Origin: Acidobacteriota bacterium
GTDB taxonomy: Bacteria > Acidobacteriota > Vicinamibacteria > Vicinamibacterales > UBA2999
Length of the DNA stretch: 21,721 nt
Direction: 5' to 3'
Assembly: GCA_020851835.1 (NCBI GenBank)
Contig: JADZBZ010000212.1
Coordinates: forward strand, 1 to 21,721
The position numbers and the translations under genes are program-made. The notes under the pieces are model-generated. The model made no database searches. It was not told the DNA's origin and saw only the letters and a program-made list of their open reading frames with translations. Shown in pieces: positions 21,599 through 21,721 of the stretch (the stretch's first letter is position 1; every line of letters starts with the position of its first letter).

Positions 21599-21721
21599 GT
21601 GTTTCTGGCCGTCTGCCGCGATGCCGAGCGCCACCATCAGGCAGTGCTCGCCGATGTGTACGCCATCGATGATCAGGCCGACCAGGTCGAGCGCCTCGAG
21701 CGATGCGGTCTGCCACGCCGC
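21599..21721 (-). pseudogene. IS256-family (mutator) transposase, internal fragment
   Basis: The leftward frame from the window edge reads AAWQTASLEALDLVGLIIDGVHIGEHCLMVALGIAADGQKH. This matches mutator-type transposases (xALDLVALxIDGVHFxEHVxVVALGIDxxGRKHxLGLxEG), including the first catalytic aspartate in IDGVH. The match ends at 21599, and the following about 29 bp up to the presumed intron start read out of family. The gene continues beyond the window on its 5' side. It is probably the host gene, or close to the host gene, of the intron. Confidence 0.7.

Overview
This is a high-GC window from a Gram-negative bacterium. A large TonB-dependent receptor with an N-terminal carboxypeptidase-regulatory-like domain, an RND-type adaptor fragment and the overall gene style fit Acidobacteriota (Vicinamibacteria-like) or a similar soil phylum. 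That assignment is inference, because no rRNA or other marker gene is present.

Left part (1-2103): a DUF2182 membrane-protein fragment cut by a 96-bp repeat, an intact triple zinc-ribbon protein, a short fragment of a membrane glycosyltransferase-like gene, and a VapBC toxin-antitoxin pair with a palindromic operator.

Central part (2093-12113): two divergent operons around a B12-dependent CarH/LitR-type photoreceptor. The leftward operon is DUF2177 - carH - TonB receptor - YbjT-like SDR/DUF2867 - DUF1295 - DUF2878, running into vapBC; several starts and stops overlap by 1-4 nt. The rightward operon is a COG2907 FAD oxidoreductase - DUF1365 - CFA-synthase-like methyltransferase. That trio resembles the set linked to furan fatty acid formation in Rhodobacter. 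The 127-bp divergent promoter holds a symmetric array of four TTGTC-type half-sites at 11-bp spacing, a strong candidate CarH operator. The likely logic is dark repression and light induction of membrane-lipid remodelling.

Mosaic part (12197-14000): a membrane-fusion-protein gene truncated by the 96-bp repeat, a second tandem partial repeat, the last codons of an amidohydrolase, an intact VOC-SnoaL fusion, and a third full repeat that cuts an IS3 transposase. Every copy of the repeat lies at a gene breakpoint or directly upstream of a gene, so it is either a recombination hot spot or a place where an assembly was misjoined.

Right part (14000-21721): a nested pile of mobile DNA. An IS3 remnant cuts the 5' end of a recombinase-in-trio (RIT) element. 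Its third recombinase carries an amber codon, a frameshift and an intact IS21 element with a 5-bp target duplication. The right end of the RIT element abuts the C-terminus of a second istB, whose IS end lies in a group II intron reverse transcriptase. The intron in turn abuts an IS256-type transposase fragment.
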